Notes: generated from the sequence alone by a model not told the origin. Positions 9,724-19,901 are shown, numbered from the stretch's first letter. The stretch: DNA of 64,000 nucleotides from Deltaproteobacteria bacterium (GCA_020632995.1 JACKEN010000001.1:714001-778000); one strand, 5' to 3'. A program made the numbers and translations.

Positions 9724-10512
9724 CTATCGTGGAGTCTCGAAGTGGAAGCGCGCGAACACCGGGTAGTGGTCGGAGCCGCCCTCGCGGACCACCCCAGCCT
9801 CGTCGAACACCACCCCTCGGCCGAGCACGTGATCGATCCGGAACGTCGCGGGCATGAGGGACGTGGCGCCGGGCCACGTGGCCCCACAGTCCTCGCTTGG
9901 AGCGGTGCAGGCGTCGGTATAGCCCTTCGACAGCAGGTAGCGGACGCCGTCGTCGTCTTCGGACTCGTTGAAGTCGCCGAGCACGAGGATCGGGCGTCGC
10001 TCCCGGGCGTAGCGCTTGACGAGGTACTGCGCCTGCTTGGCGCGCATCGCCTCGTTCTTGGCCATGGACTCGAAGAAGTCATCACTCTTTCGGTGCTTCG
10101 CGACCGGCGGGATCCAGTGGACGCAGACCACGAGCAAGGCGCGCTCGCCGATGCGTACGAGCGCCTCGCCCGCGGGCAGTCGATGCGGGCGCTGGCGAAA
10201 CGTCGAGAAGCGCTCGATGGGGTGCTTGCTGAGGATCGCCAGGCCCCAGGTGCCAGACCTCTTCGCGTTGAACCGGCGGTGGGGATAGCGCTCGCGCAGC
10301 GCCTTGTTCGCCTTGGTCTGAAAGGCGCGCGTCACCTCGCGCAGGCACACGACGTCTGCGTCCACCGACGCGATCGCGTCGATCGACGCGTCGTCGTCGG
10401 CGCCGTCGTAGAGCACGTTGTAGGCGAGGGCGCGGTGTCCCACGGGTCGCCGCGGGGCCCCGGTCGGCGAGCCGAAGAGCCACAGCACGAGCGCGAAGGT
10501 GGTGGGGGACAC
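9724..10512 (-). CDS. Endonuclease/exonuclease/phosphatase family protein
   Basis: 262 residues from a GTG at 10512, with a hydrophobic N-terminus suggesting export. The EEP fold is supported by the early AYNVLYDG and VCLREV (metal-binding Glu), the VVCVHW strand, the LVLGDFNES motif and the C-terminal GSDHYPVFARF motif, which hold the Asp/Asn/His catalytic and metal ligands of the DNase I/phosphodiesterase superfamily. An exported copy could act on extracellular nucleic acid or phosphoesters; which one cannot be told. Confidence 0.8.
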   Translation of the reverse strand: MSPTTFALVLWLFGSPTGAPRRPVGHRALAYNVLYDGADDDASIDAIASVDADVVCLREVTRAFQTKANKALRERYPHRRFNAKRSGTWGLAILSKHPIERFSTFRQRPHRLPAGEALVRIGERALLVVCVHWIPPVAKHRKSDDFFESMAKNEAMRAKQAQYLVKRYARERRPILVLGDFNESEDDDGVRYLLSKGYTDACTAPSEDCGATWPGATSLMPATFRIDHVLGRGVVFDEAGVVREGGSDHYPVFARFHFETPR

Positions 10513-10702
10513 AGCAGCTCAATGCCTCGGGGGCTCGTCCGGCTTCCCTTGGGTGTCCGGCGCTGCCCGGACGCGTCCGGACGCGCTCCGGACGCTCGGA
10601 TCAGCCAACAGATCGGCCCAGAGGCCCCAGGATCCAGCCTTGTGGCGGGGTCACGCCATGGTCGGCGTCCGTCGAGGCGCGCCGCTTCACCTGCTGCGTG
10701 GC

Positions 10703-10719
10703 CTGGCACGGGGCTTGGA
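10703..10719 (+). promoter_or_regulatory. Possible sigma-54 promoter
   Basis: The sequence CTGGCACGGGGCTTGGA matches the sigma-54 -24/-12 consensus (TGGCACG-N4-TTGCW) except at the two bases after TTG. It lies only 12 bases before the ATG at 10732, so either the message is nearly leaderless or the match is chance. Confidence 0.25.
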
Positions 10720-10731
10720 AGGTGATGTGGC

Positions 10732-11235
10732 ATGCCTCCGCCCGTGAACAGCAGCGTCCCCGTCCCCCGGCTGGTCCCGGTGGAGCCGCCTCCACCCCCG
10801 CCGCCGAAGGAGGAGGCCCCGCCCGACCCGGTCGACCACGCGGTGGTGGTGGCGGGGCGTGACGCCGACCTGGTCTCCCGGGCCGACGATCCCAGCTACC
10901 GGTTCCTCGGTGGGTGGGCGGGCGCGGCGCGGAACGCGGTGGGGATGCTGAAGGGTGAGGACCCGGGCGACCCCGCGGTGGCCGCGAAGGTGTGCACCGG
11001 GATCGCGGAGCGCGCGGCGCAGGTCCTCGAGGCGGCCCGGCGCCGCGGTGAGCTGCCGGGGGTGGACGCGGTCCGCACGATCGAGCGGCGCACCGTCGCG
11101 GGGCGCGATGACGCCCTCACCCCGTACCACACCGCGGTGGCGGTGACCCTCGAGGGCGGCGAGGAGGTGGTGCTCGACTGGCACGCCACCCTCGACATCG
11201 CGCATCCGGTGCGGAGCACGCCTGAAGCGTTCTGA
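10732..11235 (+). CDS. Hypothetical protein
   Basis: 167 residues. A Pro/Val-rich N-terminal tail (about residues 1-35) precedes a compact, mixed domain with a helical stretch rich in Ala and Glu (residues 75-110) and a C-terminal beta-like segment ending in EEVVLDWHATLDIAHP. I do not recognise a family. No signal peptide or membrane segment is seen, so it is predicted cytoplasmic. AAGG precedes the start by 11 bases. A hairpin (11251-11268) follows the stop. Confidence 0.5.
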   Translation: MPPPVNSSVPVPRLVPVEPPPPPPPKEEAPPDPVDHAVVVAGRDADLVSRADDPSYRFLGGWAGAARNAVGMLKGEDPGDPAVAAKVCTGIAERAAQVLEAARRRGELPGVDAVRTIERRTVAGRDDALTPYHTAVAVTLEGGEEVVLDWHATLDIAHPVRSTPEAF

Positions 11236-11237
11236 CC

Positions 11238-11344
11238 GGTGCTGTGCAATCCTGATTGCGCGATCAGGGATGTTCAACTCATGTGGCTCCAGGGCTACAT
11301 CGTCGGGGTGACGAGTTGCCCGGGTTCGAACCCCGGGCGCACCG
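11238..11344 (+). ncRNA. Hairpin cluster with tRNA-like T-arm
   Basis: Four consecutive perfect or near-perfect hairpins lie between two genes: CCTGAT/ATCAGG (11251-11268), ATGTGGC/GCTACAT (11281-11300), TCGTC/GACGA (11300-11314) and a T-arm-like stem with loop TTCGAAC (11320-11336). GGTGC at 11238 and GCACC at 11339 could close them. The T-arm fits tRNA consensus but no canonical anticodon arm or 7-bp acceptor fits, so this is a tRNA-like relic or an unrelated structured RNA. Confidence 0.25.
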
Positions 11345-11351
11345 TGCGGTG

Positions 11352-13169
11352 ATGCACGTGCGCCGCGCTCCACGAAAGACAACCTGCACCGTGCTGGGGC
11401 TCTTGGCCCTGGTGGCGGTGGCCTGTGTCCCCGCGGGGGCGGAGCGACCGCTGGACGACCACCCCGCGCTCAGCGTCTCGGGGGACGCGCTCAGGGCCTC
11501 GTGGTCAGAGGAGGGTGAGCACCTCGTTTCGCCGCCGATCGCCACCGAGGGCGACGTGGGGCGGCTGGCCGTGATGCTGGAGGGGCGCACCGGTGCCCTG
11601 GCGCCGGATGGGCTCTTCGAGGGGCGCGGGGTGGCGGCCGACGGCGCGGTGGGCCCGTGGCAGCCGCTCGAGGCGGTGTTCCACGAGGGCGCGCTCGCGG
11701 TGGCCCGGGTCGACCTCGCGTCGCCCGCCCAAGAGGTGCAACTGAGGTTGCGCATGACGGACGCGCCCGAGGTCGTGAACCTGACGGTGGCGGCGGACCC
11801 GCCGGTGGAGGTGGACGAGGCAAGCGCCGCGGAGGAGGCGGTGGCCACGTCGGCCCGGGGCCTCAGCGCCGACCTCGCCGCGGCCGGGATCCTGCCCCGC
11901 TCGGCGTGGGGGGCGAGGGCGCGCCGCTGCGGCAACCGCGACCAGCCCAAGGTGCGGATGGCCATCCACCACGCGGTGACCGCCCGGACCCAGGGCGGGG
12001 CCTACGAGCCGGTGCTCCGCATGATCCAGGCCTTCCACATGGACGGCCGCGGCTACTGCGACGTGGGCTACCACTTCTTCGTCACCGCCGACGGCCGGGT
12101 CTGGGAGGCGCGCGAGGTGGACATCCTCGGCGGCCACAGCGGCAACTACAACGGCGGCAACATCGGCATCGTCTTCGTGGGCTGCTTCGACGGCAGCTCG
12201 GCTTGCGACGGGCTGGGCGGGACGAACCCGCCCGAGGCGATGATGGCGGGGGCGGCCCGGGCGATCGGCGCCCTGGCCCGGAAGTTCGGCATCCCCATCG
12301 ACGCGGACCGCATCAAGGGGCACGGCCAGCAGCCCTACCAGGCCACCGCGTGCCCGGGCAGCGTCCTTCGGGGGCGGCTCGAGGAGCTCCGCCAGCGCGC
12401 CCGGGGCGCCCCGACCCCGACCCCGACCCCGACGCCCACGCCCGCTCCCGGCCCCGGCGCGCCCTCGCGTACCTGCGGGGCGCTCCTCGGCAACGAGGTC
12501 CTCGGCCCGGGTCAGACCATGCCCACCTGCAACGGCGCCTACCGCCTGGCCCACCAGACGGACGGCAACGTGGTGCTCTACAACAGCGCCTCCGGCCGCG
12601 CGGTCTGGCACACCGGCACCAACGGCAAGGCCACCAGCGGCCTCGTGATGCAGGGCGACGGGAACCTCGTGCTCTACGGGCGCGACGGGCGCGCGCTGTG
12701 GGCGAGCAACACCGCGGGTAAGAGCGGGGCGACCCTGGCGGTGCAGGACGACGGGAACGTGGTGGTGGTGCACGGCGGCCGCGCGGTGTGGGCCACCAAC
12801 ACCGCGGGTGCAGGCCAGCCTGCGCCGGCCGACTGCGGGCGCCTCACCGCGAACCAGACCCTGGCGCCCGGGGCCTCGGTGACCTCGTGTGACGGGCGCT
12901 TCGTCCTCGTGCACCAGGGCGACGGCAACGTGGTGCTCTACCAGGGGAGCCGGGCGCTGTGGCACACCCGGACCAACGGCAGCGCGACCGCTCGCTTCGT
13001 GATGCAGGGGGACGGCAACCTGGTGCTCTACGCCCCGGACGGCCGCGCGCTCTGGAACAGCGGGACCCATCGCTACGCGGGGGCGCGGCTCGCGGTGCAG
13101 GACGACGGGAACGTGGTGATCTACGCTGCCGATGGCCGCGCGGTGTGGGCCACGAACACCCGCGGATAG
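11352..13169 (+). CDS. Secreted peptidoglycan amidase with two B-lectin domains
   Basis: 605 residues from the ATG at 11352, with a hydrophobic export segment ending in a lipobox-like VAVAC. Domain order: an N-terminal beta-rich region of about 160 residues; a PGRP/Amidase_2 domain (about residues 181-350) with zinc ligands visible as H206/H207, H324 (KGHGQ) and C334 (TACPG); a Pro-Thr repeat linker; then two bulb-lectin domains (about 372-485 and 490-603). The lectin part has six QxDGNxVxY-type motifs, the mannose-binding signature. The protein probably cleaves the amide between muramic acid and peptide in other cells' walls while binding glycan, fitting a predatory lifestyle (inference). 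Confidence 0.85.
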   Translation: MHVRRAPRKTTCTVLGLLALVAVACVPAGAERPLDDHPALSVSGDALRASWSEEGEHLVSPPIATEGDVGRLAVMLEGRTGALAPDGLFEGRGVAADGAVGPWQPLEAVFHEGALAVARVDLASPAQEVQLRLRMTDAPEVVNLTVAADPPVEVDEASAAEEAVATSARGLSADLAAAGILPRSAWGARARRCGNRDQPKVRMAIHHAVTARTQGGAYEPVLRMIQAFHMDGRGYCDVGYHFFVTADGRVWEAREVDILGGHSGNYNGGNIGIVFVGCFDGSSACDGLGGTNPPEAMMAGAARAIGALARKFGIPIDADRIKGHGQQPYQATACPGSVLRGRLEELRQRARGAPTPTPTPTPTPAPGPGAPSRTCGALLGNEVLGPGQTMPTCNGAYRLAHQTDGNVVLYNSASGRAVWHTGTNGKATSGLVMQGDGNLVLYGRDGRALWASNTAGKSGATLAVQDDGNVVVVHGGRAVWATNTAGAGQPAPADCGRLTANQTLAPGASVTSCDGRFVLVHQGDGNVVLYQGSRALWHTRTNGSATARFVMQGDGNLVLYAPDGRALWNSGTHRYAGARLAVQDDGNVVIYAADGRAVWATNTRG

Positions 13170-13267
13170 GGTAATGGCTCGTCCACGGCCACGCCTACGA
13201 CCACGGCCACGGCCGGAGGGCGCACGTGCGTCGGCGGCGTCGGCCTGCGGACTGCTCCAGTTCCGAG

Positions 13268-13320
13268 CAAGCGGTGTGCGCAGCGGGCCTCTGGCCCGGG
13301 GAGAAGGGTGGGACGGCTCT
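13268..13320. repeat. Dispersed 53-bp repeat, copy 1
   Basis: This 53-base element matches 19168-19220 at 44 of 53 positions with no gaps. It contains a short GGGCC/GGCCC palindrome and ends in GGGTGGGACGGCTC. It sits directly after the amidase gene and its last bases reach the stop codon of the convergent DUF3332 gene. It resembles a REP-type intergenic element. Confidence 0.6.
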
Positions 13321-13801
13321 AGCGTTGAGCAACCAGCGCCTCGACCTGGGCGGCGCTGATCAGGAGGCTCTGGCCGCGCAGCTCGTCGGCCAGGGCCACG
13401 CCGCCCTCCGGGGTCCGGCGGGCGGTGCCGCCCAGGGTGCCGTCCACCCAGAAGCGCACCGCGTCCTCGCCGAGCGGCTGCAGGCGATAGCTGTGCTCGG
13501 CGGTGCGGAACACGGTCGAGCCGTCGGCCATCGCCGAGACCTGGATGGGGCCGCTCCCGGCGAGGGGGTTGGAGCCGCTCCAGAACTCCACCAGGTTGAA
13601 GACGATGGCGTCGGCGAGGCCCGCCACCTCGTACACCGGCACGATCACGAAGGCCCAGAACACCAGGCTGTGGACGAACTTGTTGTCCGTGATCTGGCCG
13701 TTCCAGCTGTGGATCTTCTTGGTGAGCGCGAACTGGCCGTAGCAGCCCACGCCGAGGGTCAGCAGGGAGGTCAGGGCCAGGGCCCGCAGGAGGGTACGCA
13801 T
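13319..13801 (-). CDS. DUF3332 family lipoprotein
   Basis: 160 residues with an N-terminal lipoprotein signal (LLTLGVGC). The mature part begins CYGQFALTKKIHSWNG and continues with a hydrophobic VHSLVFWAFVIVPVYEVAG segment and a NLVEFWSGSNP motif, which together match the DUF3332 family. It is probably anchored in the outer membrane or is a small integral protein; no function is established. The gene is convergent with the amidase gene. Confidence 0.8.
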   Translation of the reverse strand: MRTLLRALALTSLLTLGVGCYGQFALTKKIHSWNGQITDNKFVHSLVFWAFVIVPVYEVAGLADAIVFNLVEFWSGSNPLAGSGPIQVSAMADGSTVFRTAEHSYRLQPLGEDAVRFWVDGTLGGTARRTPEGGVALADELRGQSLLISAAQVEALVAQR

Positions 13802-13896
13802 GCCTCAGTGGTAGCCGAGGCGCGCGAGGAAGGGAAGTGCAGGAGAGCTTGCGCGGGCGCCCCGGCCGGGGCGCCCGGGTGCACCGTCAGGGGCGC

Positions 13897-15828
<1,932 letters not shown>

Positions 15829-15920
15829 GTTCGAGGATCGCTCCTAGTTCCGATTGGTTGGGGTGCGGTCGAAGCGCTCGCCCGATCCGCTGAGACCGGC
15901 CGTGATTACCCCCGGCGGGG

Positions 15921-15948
15921 ACGCTAGTCACGGCCCTTTTTCCGTCAA
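15921..15948 (-). promoter_or_regulatory. Candidate dnaK promoter
   Basis: Read on the minus strand, TTGACG (15948-15943) and TAGCGT (15926-15921) are separated by 16 bases, a fair match to a sigma-70-type promoter about 95 bases before the dnaK start. A long dyad (GGCCGTGA at 15898, TCACGGCC at 15928) overlaps it and would form a stem in the leader or over the promoter. No CIRCE element was found. Confidence 0.35.
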
Positions 15949-16315
15949 ATCACAAAGAGATGCAGGATTTGCCCGAGGCCGCGCGGGCCGCCTGGATGCC
16001 GACCGGGCGCGCGCCGTCGGGACAGAGGGCAAGTCCCCATCTGGGGACCGGTTTGGCTGGACCAACCCGCGGGGCTCGGGTAGAGGGCGGAACAACTCAG
16101 GGGATCGACGTGTTCGACCCCCAACCTCTCCGGCTGCGAAACGGGCGGTCTCGCGGGCGGGGGGAGAACCGAAACGCGAAGGCGGGTCCAGGGGATACGC
16201 ACGAGCTCGAAGGGCGAGACGAGGGCGGGCCACTCAGGGGCATGGGTGCCGGCCGACGACGCGCGAGGGCTCAGTGGGCGAACCTGCCCGGCTTCTCAGG
16301 AGCGATGGATCGACA
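15949..16315. other. Non-coding interval with hairpins
   Basis: The interval between the divergent dnaK and triple-DsbA genes holds no convincing gene. Hairpins are visible at 16033-16048 (GTCCCC/GGGGAC, 4-base loop) and 16100-16121 (GGGGATCGA/TCGACCCC), so the leader of the DsbA gene may be structured. AGGAG at 16298-16302 is the probable ribosome site for the next gene. Confidence 0.4.
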
Positions 16316-18289
16316 ATGAAGACAGGCGCAGCATTCGTAGGATTCTTGTTCTCGGCTGTGGTCGGGTTCGCGGTGGGCTACTCCGTGAACCAGGCCAAGC
16401 AGGGAGCCTCCCCCTCTGCCGACTCCGGCAGCAAGAAGATCGCCCAGGGCAAGGAAGGGGCCGCCAAGCCCGCGGCCGAGCCCGAGTCCGACATCTACCA
16501 GGTGCCGGTGGGCACCTCGTACGCGAACGGCCCCAGCGACGCGCTGGTGACCATCGTGGAGTTCTCGGACTTCCAGTGCCCGTTCTGCGGGCGCGTGGTC
16601 CCCACCCTCCACCAGATCGAGAAGAACTATGAGGGCGACGTCCGGGTGGTGTTCAAGCACCAGCCGCTGCCCTTCCACCGCGACGCCCCCCTGGCGTCGG
16701 AGTACGCCCTCGCCGCGGGCGAGCAGGGCAAGTTCTGGGAGATGCACGACAAGCTCTTCGAGAACCAGAAGGCCCTGTCCCAGGACGACCTCGATCGCTA
16801 CGTGAAGGAGCTTGGCCTCGACCTCGACAAGGTGAAGGCGTTCGTCGAGTCCGGCCGCGGCAAGAAGACCATCCAGGAGGACCAGGACCTGGCCCGCAAG
16901 GTGGGCGCGAACGGCACCCCCGCGTTCTTCATCAACGGCGAGAACCTGGTGGGCGCGCAGCCCTACGAGAAGTTCAAGGAGGTGGTCGACGCGCAGCTGG
17001 CCAAGGCCAAGGCGCTGGTGGCGAAGGGCGTGTCCAAGAAGGACGTCTACGCCGAGCTGACCAAGAACGGCCGTACTTCGGCGCCGCCCCCCAAGCCGCG
17101 TGAGGCCCCGCAGGCCCCGCCCCAGACCCGCCAGAAGGTGGACCTGGTGGCTGGCACCCCGGCCAAGGGCAACACCAAGGACGCGCTGGTCACCATCGTG
17201 GAGTGGTCGGACTTCGAGTGCCCCTTCTGTGGTCGCGTGAACCCCACCATCAAGGAGGTCATGGACACCTACAAGGACAAGGTCCAGGTCCAGTTCCGCA
17301 ACCAGCCCCTGAGCTTCCACAAGAGCGCGATGCCCGCCGCCAAGGCGGCCCAGGCCGCCCACAAGCAGGGCAAGTTCTGGCAGATGCACGACAAGCTCTT
17401 CGAGAACCAGCGCGCGCTGCAGCCCGCGGACCTCGAGAAGTACGCGGCCGAGATCGGCCTCAACGTGGCTCAGTTCAAGAAGGACATGGAGAGCCCCGAG
17501 GTCGACGCCATCATCAAGAAGGACATGGAGGACGGCGCGAAGTACGGCGCGCGCGGCACCCCGACCCTCTTCGTGAACGGCATCCCGGTGCGCGGTGCGC
17601 AGCCCTTCCCGGCCTTCAAGACGGTGATCGACAAGGAGCTCGAGCTCGCCGAGAAGGTGATGAAGGACGGCGTGGCCAAGAAGGACGTCTACGCCGAGAT
17701 CCTGAAGCGTGAGGCGGGCAAGACGGTGGCGGGCGCCGCCCCGACCCCGTCGGCGCCGCCGGCCCCCACCGGCCCGGTGAAGATCGACATCGGCCGCGCG
17801 CCGACCATGGGCCCCAAGAACGCCCCCATCAAGGTGGTGATGTGGTCCGACTTCCAGTGCCCCTTCTGTGGCCGCGTGAACCCCAGCATCGACCAGCTCA
17901 AGAAGGAGTACGGGACCAAGATCCAGTTCGCCTTCAAGCAGTACCCGCTGCCCTTCCACCAGCAGGCCAAGCCCGCGGCGATCGCGTCGCTGGCCGCCCA
18001 CCGGCAGGGCAAGTTCTGGGAGATGCACGCCAAGCTCTTCGAGAACCAGAAGGCGCTGGGTGAGGAGGACCTGGTCAAGTACGCGGGCGAGCTGGGGCTC
18101 GACGTGGGCAAGTTCCAGAAGGACCTGAAGGACCCCGAGCTGGCGGCCTGGGTGGACCAGGACATGGCGGAGGGCAGCAAGGTGGGTGTGCGGGGTACCC
18201 CGGCCACCTTCATCAACGGTCGGCTCGTCTCGGGCGCCCAGCCCTACCCCGCCTTCAAGGCGGTGGTGGACGAGGAGCTCAAGAAGTAG
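16316..18289 (+). CDS. Secreted protein with three tandem DsbA-like thioredoxin domains
   Basis: 657 residues from the ATG at 16316. A signal anchor (about residues 4-24) is followed by three DsbA/Thioredoxin_4 domains of about 200 residues joined by Ala/Pro-rich linkers. Each has the active-site motif CPFC (residues 88-91, 302-305 and 515-518) and a cis-proline loop GTPAFFING, GTPTLFVNG or GTPATFING. Thiol-disulfide exchange in the periplasm is therefore expected, either making disulfides or, with a partner such as DsbD, reducing them. All three active sites are intact, so none looks like a decoy. Typical DsbA has one domain; the triplication is the odd feature. Confidence 0.85.
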   Translation: MKTGAAFVGFLFSAVVGFAVGYSVNQAKQGASPSADSGSKKIAQGKEGAAKPAAEPESDIYQVPVGTSYANGPSDALVTIVEFSDFQCPFCGRVVPTLHQIEKNYEGDVRVVFKHQPLPFHRDAPLASEYALAAGEQGKFWEMHDKLFENQKALSQDDLDRYVKELGLDLDKVKAFVESGRGKKTIQEDQDLARKVGANGTPAFFINGENLVGAQPYEKFKEVVDAQLAKAKALVAKGVSKKDVYAELTKNGRTSAPPPKPREAPQAPPQTRQKVDLVAGTPAKGNTKDALVTIVEWSDFECPFCGRVNPTIKEVMDTYKDKVQVQFRNQPLSFHKSAMPAAKAAQAAHKQGKFWQMHDKLFENQRALQPADLEKYAAEIGLNVAQFKKDMESPEVDAIIKKDMEDGAKYGARGTPTLFVNGIPVRGAQPFPAFKTVIDKELELAEKVMKDGVAKKDVYAEILKREAGKTVAGAAPTPSAPPAPTGPVKIDIGRAPTMGPKNAPIKVVMWSDFQCPFCGRVNPSIDQLKKEYGTKIQFAFKQYPLPFHQQAKPAAIASLAAHRQGKFWEMHAKLFENQKALGEEDLVKYAGELGLDVGKFQKDLKDPELAAWVDQDMAEGSKVGVRGTPATFINGRLVSGAQPYPAFKAVVDEELKK

Positions 18290-18340
18290 CCGATCGGGGT
18301 CTTGGCAGGGGGCGTTCGCGCCCCCTAGACTCCCCTCCAG

Positions 18341-18751
18341 ATGGGCGCCGCCGCGGATCGCCACGGCCGGGAGCGGGCGTGGTTCCTCTCCCCGGCCATC
18401 GCCACCGCGGCCTTCTTCGCCCTCAAGCTCTTGGTGGGCGGTGATGACCGGGTGGTGACGGACGCCGTCGCCGGCGCCGCCGCTCAGGGCCCCGTCACCG
18501 CGCCGGTGAAGGTCCGCGTGGTGGCCGAGATCCGGCGCGCCGACGACAGCCGCCGGCTCACCCGCGCCGTCCCCCCCACCGAGGCAGATCTGCTGAAGAT
18601 GCTGGAGCAGGACGGCTCCGTGGTCTTCCTGTCCGACGAGGTCGAGGTGGTGGCCACCCCCGAGCGTGAGTTCACGCCGCGGGAGGTCGAGGTCATCACC
18701 CCCGAGGGCTTCCGGCACGCGCGGTGGGTGGGCTCCGAGCCCAAGCGCTGA
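18341..18751 (+). CDS. Hypothetical membrane-anchored protein
   Basis: 136 residues with one hydrophobic segment near the N-terminus (about residues 15-33, FLSPAIATAAFFALKLLVGG) and a hydrophilic remainder rich in Val, Glu and Arg that looks like a small alpha/beta domain. No family is recognised. It follows the triple-DsbA gene by 51 bases on the same strand and could be cotranscribed. The ribosome site is weak (CTCCAG before the ATG). Confidence 0.45.
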   Translation: MGAAADRHGRERAWFLSPAIATAAFFALKLLVGGDDRVVTDAVAGAAAQGPVTAPVKVRVVAEIRRADDSRRLTRAVPPTEADLLKMLEQDGSVVFLSDEVEVVATPEREFTPREVEVITPEGFRHARWVGSEPKR

Positions 18752-18844
18752 CGCAGCTTCTGCACCTTTCTGAGGTCTGCGCGGGCGGGCGAGGGCACGA
18801 CCTCAGCCGCCACCGCTGGCATCGGCCTTGCTGACGCACAGGGC

Positions 18845-19153
18845 ATGCGCATCCAACGCCCGCCTCAGCAGGACCTGAAGGTCACCTCCGGCGCCCAGGC
18901 CTCGGCCGAGACCACCGCCGCCGCCGACACCGCAAAGGACACGGTGGAGCGGGTGGACTTCCCGGACTTCGTAGCCGGCCTCATCGGGGGCACCTTCCAG
19001 GCGGTGGTCGACGCGTCCATCCAGCAGATGGATGCCTACGCGGACCTCGTGAAGGGCGTGAGCAAGTCCGTGGACGAGTTCGCCCGGGACAACGTGTCCG
19101 AGAGCCGGGACCACCTCGTCCTCCCCCCGCCCGACGACGACGACGACGACTGA
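18845..19153 (+). CDS. Small protein with acidic tail
   Basis: 102 residues: a polar, Thr/Ala-rich N-terminus (1-33), an amphipathic helical core (about 35-88, VDFPDFVAGLIGGTFQAVVD onward) and a C-terminal run of six Asp. The core resembles, from memory, a helical segment in uncharacterised proteins of delta-proteobacteria and cyanobacteria that carry the PDFVAxLIxGxFxAxVDxS pattern; I cannot confirm this without a search. No signal peptide is seen. It lies 93 bases after the membrane protein gene. Confidence 0.5.
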   Translation: MRIQRPPQQDLKVTSGAQASAETTAAADTAKDTVERVDFPDFVAGLIGGTFQAVVDASIQQMDAYADLVKGVSKSVDEFARDNVSESRDHLVLPPPDDDDDD

Positions 19154-19167
19154 CCCGGGACCCTCGG

Positions 19168-19220
19168 CAAGCGGAGCGCGCAGCGGGCCACCGGCCCGCC
19201 AAGATGGGTGGGACGGCTCC
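19168..19220. repeat. Dispersed 53-bp repeat, copy 2
   Basis: Second copy of the element at 13268-13320 (44/53 identical, same length, same strand). It again lies just downstream of a gene end, 15 bases after the stop at 19153. Confidence 0.6.
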
Positions 19221-19225
19221 GCCGG

Positions 19226-19253
19226 CCCGGGACCCTAGGCCCGGGACCCTAGG
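19226..19253. repeat. 14-bp tandem repeat, two copies
   Basis: CCCGGGACCCTAGG occurs twice head to tail, 37 bases before the ECF sigma factor start. The position would suit a regulatory site, but no promoter consensus is evident in it. Confidence 0.5.
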
Positions 19254-19289
19254 ACCAGGCCCCTGGGGCTGCTAACAGGGCAGTCCGGG

Positions 19290-19901
19290 ATGGACGCCGA
19301 CCTCACCCGCGATCGTGCGCTCCTGGACGCGTTCCGGCGTGGGGAGCGGGCCGCGCTGGAGCGGGTGTACCGCGCGCACGTCGACGACGTGGTGCGGCTC
19401 TTCCGGCACGGCTTCGTGGCGGGGGAGGCCCGGGTGGCGGGGCTGGGCGACCTCGACCGCTGCCTGGAGCTGACCCAGGACGTCTTCCTGCGGGCGTTCT
19501 CGCCCGCGGCCCGGGCCGGCTACGACGGGCTGCGACCCTACCGGCCCTATCTGCTCCGCATCGCCCGGAACCTGTTGATCGATCGCCTGCGGGCGGGGGG
19601 GCGGGAGGTGCCGCTCGCCGCGGTGGCGGACGGGCCCGAGGCGGAGGCGCGGCTCTTCCCGCCCGAGGTCCCGGAGCCCGAGGCGGACCTGCACCGGCAG
19701 CGGCTGAAGGAGGCCACGCAGGCGTTCCTGGCCTCTCAGGACGCGGAGCTGCAGCGCTTCGTGACCCTGCGCTTCGTGGAGGACCGCTCCCAGTACGAGG
19801 TGCTGGAGGCGATGGCGGTGACCCGGCGGCGGGTGCGCACCCTGGAGCGGCGCGCGCTCGAGGGCCTGCGGGCGTTCCTGGCCGCGCGCGGACTTCCTTG
19901 A
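19290..19901 (+). CDS. ECF-type RNA polymerase sigma factor
   Basis: 203 residues with the two expected domains. Region 2 (about residues 20-105) includes LELTQDVFLRAF and YLLRIARNLLIDRLR; region 4 (about 145-198) includes FVTLRFVEDRSQYEVLEAM and a helix-turn-helix with VTRRRVRTLERRALEGLR. It should direct RNA polymerase to a small regulon, probably including its own operon. The next gene, 70 bases on, encodes a single-pass membrane protein in the classic anti-sigma position, followed by a caspase-like protease. The region-4 core is diverged, so the ECF group is not assigned. Confidence 0.85.
   Translation: MDADLTRDRALLDAFRRGERAALERVYRAHVDDVVRLFRHGFVAGEARVAGLGDLDRCLELTQDVFLRAFSPAARAGYDGLRPYRPYLLRIARNLLIDRLRAGGREVPLAAVADGPEAEARLFPPEVPEPEADLHRQRLKEATQAFLASQDAELQRFVTLRFVEDRSQYEVLEAMAVTRRRVRTLERRALEGLRAFLAARGLP

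Noticed and set aside
11238..11344. A complete tRNA gene
   Set aside because: The T-arm fits, but no 7-bp acceptor, D-arm or U33-containing anticodon loop can be drawn at normal distances.
15898..15941. Plus-strand terminator (dyad followed by T run)
   Set aside because: No plus-strand gene ends here; the loop is 22 bases and the dyad overlaps the probable dnaK promoter, so a leader/operator structure is more likely.
15829..15950. CIRCE/HrcA operator before dnaK
   Set aside because: No TTAGCACTC-N9-GAGTGCTAA-like repeat is present.
16271..18718. Long minus-strand frame opposite the triple-DsbA gene
   Set aside because: Codon-shadow of the GC-rich gene; composition is His/Gly/Leu/Arg-rich and no motif is present, while the plus strand shows three CPFC domains.
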